Shown here: positions 62,476 through 64,000 of the stretch, one piece after another
How the letters are laid out: every line of letters begins with the position of its first letter
Numbering within the stretch: position 1 is the stretch's first letter
Source of the DNA: Chitinophagales bacterium
GTDB lineage: Bacteria; Bacteroidota; Bacteroidia; Chitinophagales; BACL12
Reading direction: 5' to 3'
NCBI GenBank assembly: GCA_020636645.1
Contig: JACJXO010000007.1
Span: 46,668 to 110,667 of the forward strand
Length of the DNA stretch: 64,000 nt
Position numbers and translations under genes: made by a program
Notes under the pieces: generated by a model
The model's input: the letters and a program-made list of their open reading frames with translations, nothing else
What the model was told of the DNA's origin: nothing
Databases searched by the model: none

Positions 62476-62483
62476 CAAAGGTA
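62476..62483 (-). promoter_or_regulatory. -7 element TACCTTTG of the TPR gene (possibly of thrS-infC)
   Basis: A perfect TAnnTTTG on the minus strand, ending 4 bases before the ATG at 62471, again almost leaderless. Confidence 0.6.
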
Positions 62484-62533
62484 CGGATAAAGCCGATTTC
62501 AAGTCATGAACGACAAGGCTTCCTTTCGTGTTG

Positions 62534-62541
62534 TAGCTTTG
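62534..62541 (+). promoter_or_regulatory. -7 element TAGCTTTG of the TolB-like gene
   Basis: A perfect TAnnTTTG match 16 bases before the ATG at 62558. Confidence 0.55.
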
Positions 62542-62557
62542 CAGCCAAATTGGAAAA

Positions 62558-63667
62558 ATGAACGGCAGACTTGTATTACTTTTTGCAGGACTTTTATTGT
62601 TGCTGAGCTATGGCCTGCAGATGGGAGGAAAACTGGTTTCTGAGGGAAAACAGGAAGTAGTATCTGAAGCATCGGAACCGGCAGCATCCCTGGCTTTTCC
62701 GGAGGAAGTACACCTGAAAAATGTCAGACAACTGACTTTTGGCGGCGATAATGCAGAGGCTTACTGGAGTTTTGATGACCAGATGTTGTCGTTCCAGTAC
62801 CGCAACCTGTCTGAAGGGCTGGACTGTGATCAGATCTATTGGGCAGATGCTCATGGCAAGACCTTCGCACCGCACATGATCAGCAATGGAAAAGGAAGAA
62901 CCACCTGTGCCTTTTTCCTGCCTGACAACAAGCATGTACTGTATGCTTCCACCTTTGCTACCGCAGATTCCTGCCTGCATGATCCGGACAGGAGTCATGG
63001 CTACCTGTGGGGTGTTTATCCGAGTTATGAGATCTATGTGAGCGACCTGGAAGGAAATATTGTCAGCCAGCTGACTGACAACAACTATTATGATGCAGAG
63101 GCGACCGTATCTCCCAAAGGAGATAAGATCGTTTTCACCAGCGACCGCAGCGGAGATCTGGAACTTTGGACCATGAACCTGGATGGCAGCGACCTGAAGC
63201 AGATCACCAGTGACCTGGGATATGACGGTGGAGCCTTCTTTTCGCCCGACGGATCGAAGATCGTGTTCCGGGCCAGCAGACCGTCTACTCCCGAAGCAAA
63301 AAAAGAATACAAAGACCTGCTGAAAACAGGATATGTGCGTCCGAATGAGATGGAATTGTTCATCTGCAATGCCGATGGTTCAGACCTTCGTCAGATCACT
63401 CATCTGGGAGGCGCCAACTGGGCACCTTTCTTTCATCCATCCGGGAACAAGATCATCTTCTCTTCCAACCACATGACCAAGCGCATTCCATTCAACCTCT
63501 TCATGATCAATGTGGATGGCACAGGGCTGGAACAGATCACCTACGATGAAGTGTTCGACAGCTTTGCCATGTTCAGCAATGATGGCAAAAAGATCGTGTT
63601 CGGATCCAACAGAAATAACCATGGCACCCGTGATACCAACCTGTTCATGGCCGACTGGGAAGACTAG
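62558..63667 (+). CDS. TolB-like (PD40) beta-propeller protein, exported or anchored
   Basis: 369 residues. N-terminal hydrophobic segment (about 3-22), then repeated PD40/WD40-like blades: NAEAYWSFDDQMLSFQYRN, EATVSPKGDKIVFTSDRSGDLELWTMNLDGSDLKQIT, GAFFSPDGSKIVFRASR and FAMFSNDGKKIVFGSNRN. The TSDRSG/GSNRN motifs are those of TolB-type propellers. It is not shown to be part of a Tol-Pal system: no tol or pal genes are nearby. It is probably a periplasmic binding platform. Its TAG stop is followed at once by heptamer repeats. Confidence 0.88.
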   Translation: MNGRLVLLFAGLLLLLSYGLQMGGKLVSEGKQEVVSEASEPAASLAFPEEVHLKNVRQLTFGGDNAEAYWSFDDQMLSFQYRNLSEGLDCDQIYWADAHGKTFAPHMISNGKGRTTCAFFLPDNKHVLYASTFATADSCLHDPDRSHGYLWGVYPSYEIYVSDLEGNIVSQLTDNNYYDAEATVSPKGDKIVFTSDRSGDLELWTMNLDGSDLKQITSDLGYDGGAFFSPDGSKIVFRASRPSTPEAKKEYKDLLKTGYVRPNEMELFICNADGSDLRQITHLGGANWAPFFHPSGNKIIFSSNHMTKRIPFNLFMINVDGTGLEQITYDEVFDSFAMFSNDGKKIVFGSNRNNHGTRDTNLFMADWED

Positions 63668-63672
63668 GGAAA

Positions 63673-63707
63673 GGTTGTTGGTTTTTAGTTATTGGTTATT
63701 GGCAGTT
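63673..63707. repeat. Degenerate heptamers (GGTTGTT/AGTTATT/GGTTATT), family A
   Basis: Five consecutive 7-bp units, mostly RGTTNTT (the last is GGCAGTT), starting 6 bp after the TolB-like gene's stop. Weaker units continue to about 63742 (GTTATTC, GTTGAAT). They match the CGTTATT units near 47.2 kb in style. Confidence 0.6.
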
Positions 63708-63797
63708 GCTTAATAGTTGACGTAGTGAGTTATTCGTTGAATGCAGCACGGATCGGGTCCATACCTGAGGTCCATGTATCTTGCATGTCCTTTTTCA

Positions 63798-64000
63798 CTA
63801 CTGACTACTGACTACTGACTACTGACTACTGACTACTGACTACTGACTACTGACTACTGACTACTGACTACTGACTACTGACTACTGACTACTGACTACT
63901 GACTACTGACTGCTCACTGCTCACTGCTGACTGCTCACTACCCACTACCCACTACCCACTACCCAATACTCAATACTCAATACTCAATACTCAATACCCA
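63798..64000. repeat. 29-unit heptanucleotide array, family B, continuing past the window
   Basis: Twenty-nine 7-bp units in perfect phase to the last base: 16 CTACTGA, 2 CTGCTCA, 1 CTGCTGA, 1 CTGCTCA, 4 CTACCCA, 4 ATACTCA and 1 ATACCCA. The consensus is (C/A)T(A/G)C(T/C)(G/C)A. The 333-bp stretch 63668-64000 holds only repeats and about 55 bp of unremarkable sequence (63743-63797). Confidence 0.95.

Noticed and set aside
62558..63667. True tolB of a Tol-Pal system
   Set aside because: The propeller repeats match TolB-like proteins in general, but no tolA, tolQ, tolR or pal is nearby and the N-terminal TolB domain is absent.
63798..64000. CRISPR array
   Set aside because: Units are 7 bp with no spacers and no Cas genes; this is a simple tandem repeat, not CRISPR.

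Overview
The window is a gene-dense stretch of a Bacteroidota (Bacteroidetes) chromosome, probably class Bacteroidia; the order cannot be fixed from sequence alone. The signs are: six proteins with type IX secretion (T9SS) C-terminal sorting domains; promoters of the TAnnTTTG type just upstream of many genes; few Shine-Dalgarno sequences; a short primary sigma factor; a fused E1 dehydrogenase; a DUF5916 protein; an S46 dipeptidyl-peptidase; a TonB receptor with a carboxypeptidase-like N-terminal domain; and several lipoproteins. Overall base composition looks close to even. No phage, insertion sequence, CRISPR array or rRNA operon is visible.

Layout. 0-9 kb: tail of a LytTR response regulator, a T9SS adhesin-like protein, a lipoprotein with a PEP/pyruvate-dikinase N-terminal domain, a Nif3-zinc ribbon-TPR run and another T9SS protein. 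9-24 kb: murB, a 2,4-dienoyl-CoA reductase-like SDR opposite a thioesterase, an aminotransferase, the selenouridine pair mnmH-selD, a thioredoxin-fold protein, tRNA-Gln(UUG), prs-rplY-pth, an acylpyruvase-like hydrolase with a fused E1 dehydrogenase, and a PKD/T9SS protein. 24-36 kb: an acetyltransferase-symporter-racemase operon, DUF5916, a 1331-residue CotH/lamin-tail T9SS protein, trhO and a T9SS serine hydrolase. 36-43 kb: core genes metK, rpoD, pnp, rpsO, accD and class I aldolase. 43-58 kb: S46 and M28 peptidases, an orphan T9SS sorting domain, a MoxR-like ATPase/VWA pair, an aldo/keto reductase, an outer-membrane barrel, a TlpA-like lipoprotein, a TonB receptor, a VOC protein, GlsB, an ABC exporter and YjbQ. 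58-64 kb: the conserved thrS-infC-rpmI-rplT cluster, a TPR protein, a TolB-like propeller, and a long heptanucleotide repeat array running off the right edge.

How it works together. Translation and RNA metabolism (thrS, infC, rpmI, rplT, rpsO, pnp, pth, rplY, tRNA-Gln, mnmH, trhO) are mixed with an exported protein-degrading and surface-binding repertoire (S46, M28, CotH, PKD and serine hydrolase T9SS cargo, DUF5916, TonB), as expected of a heterotroph that feeds on peptides and polymers. mnmH/selD and trhO all concern wobble uridine 34 of tRNA.

The least explained feature is intergenic. Tandem 7-bp repeats of two families (A, NGTTNNN; B, CTACTGA/CCACTCA/CACTCCT-like) occur at about 10.08, 47.2-47.4 and 63.7-64.0 kb. 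At the last two loci they lie in the same A-then-B order, and at the first two the B array runs directly into the TAG stop codon of a minus-strand gene. Several convergent gene pairs end with no bases between their stop codons.
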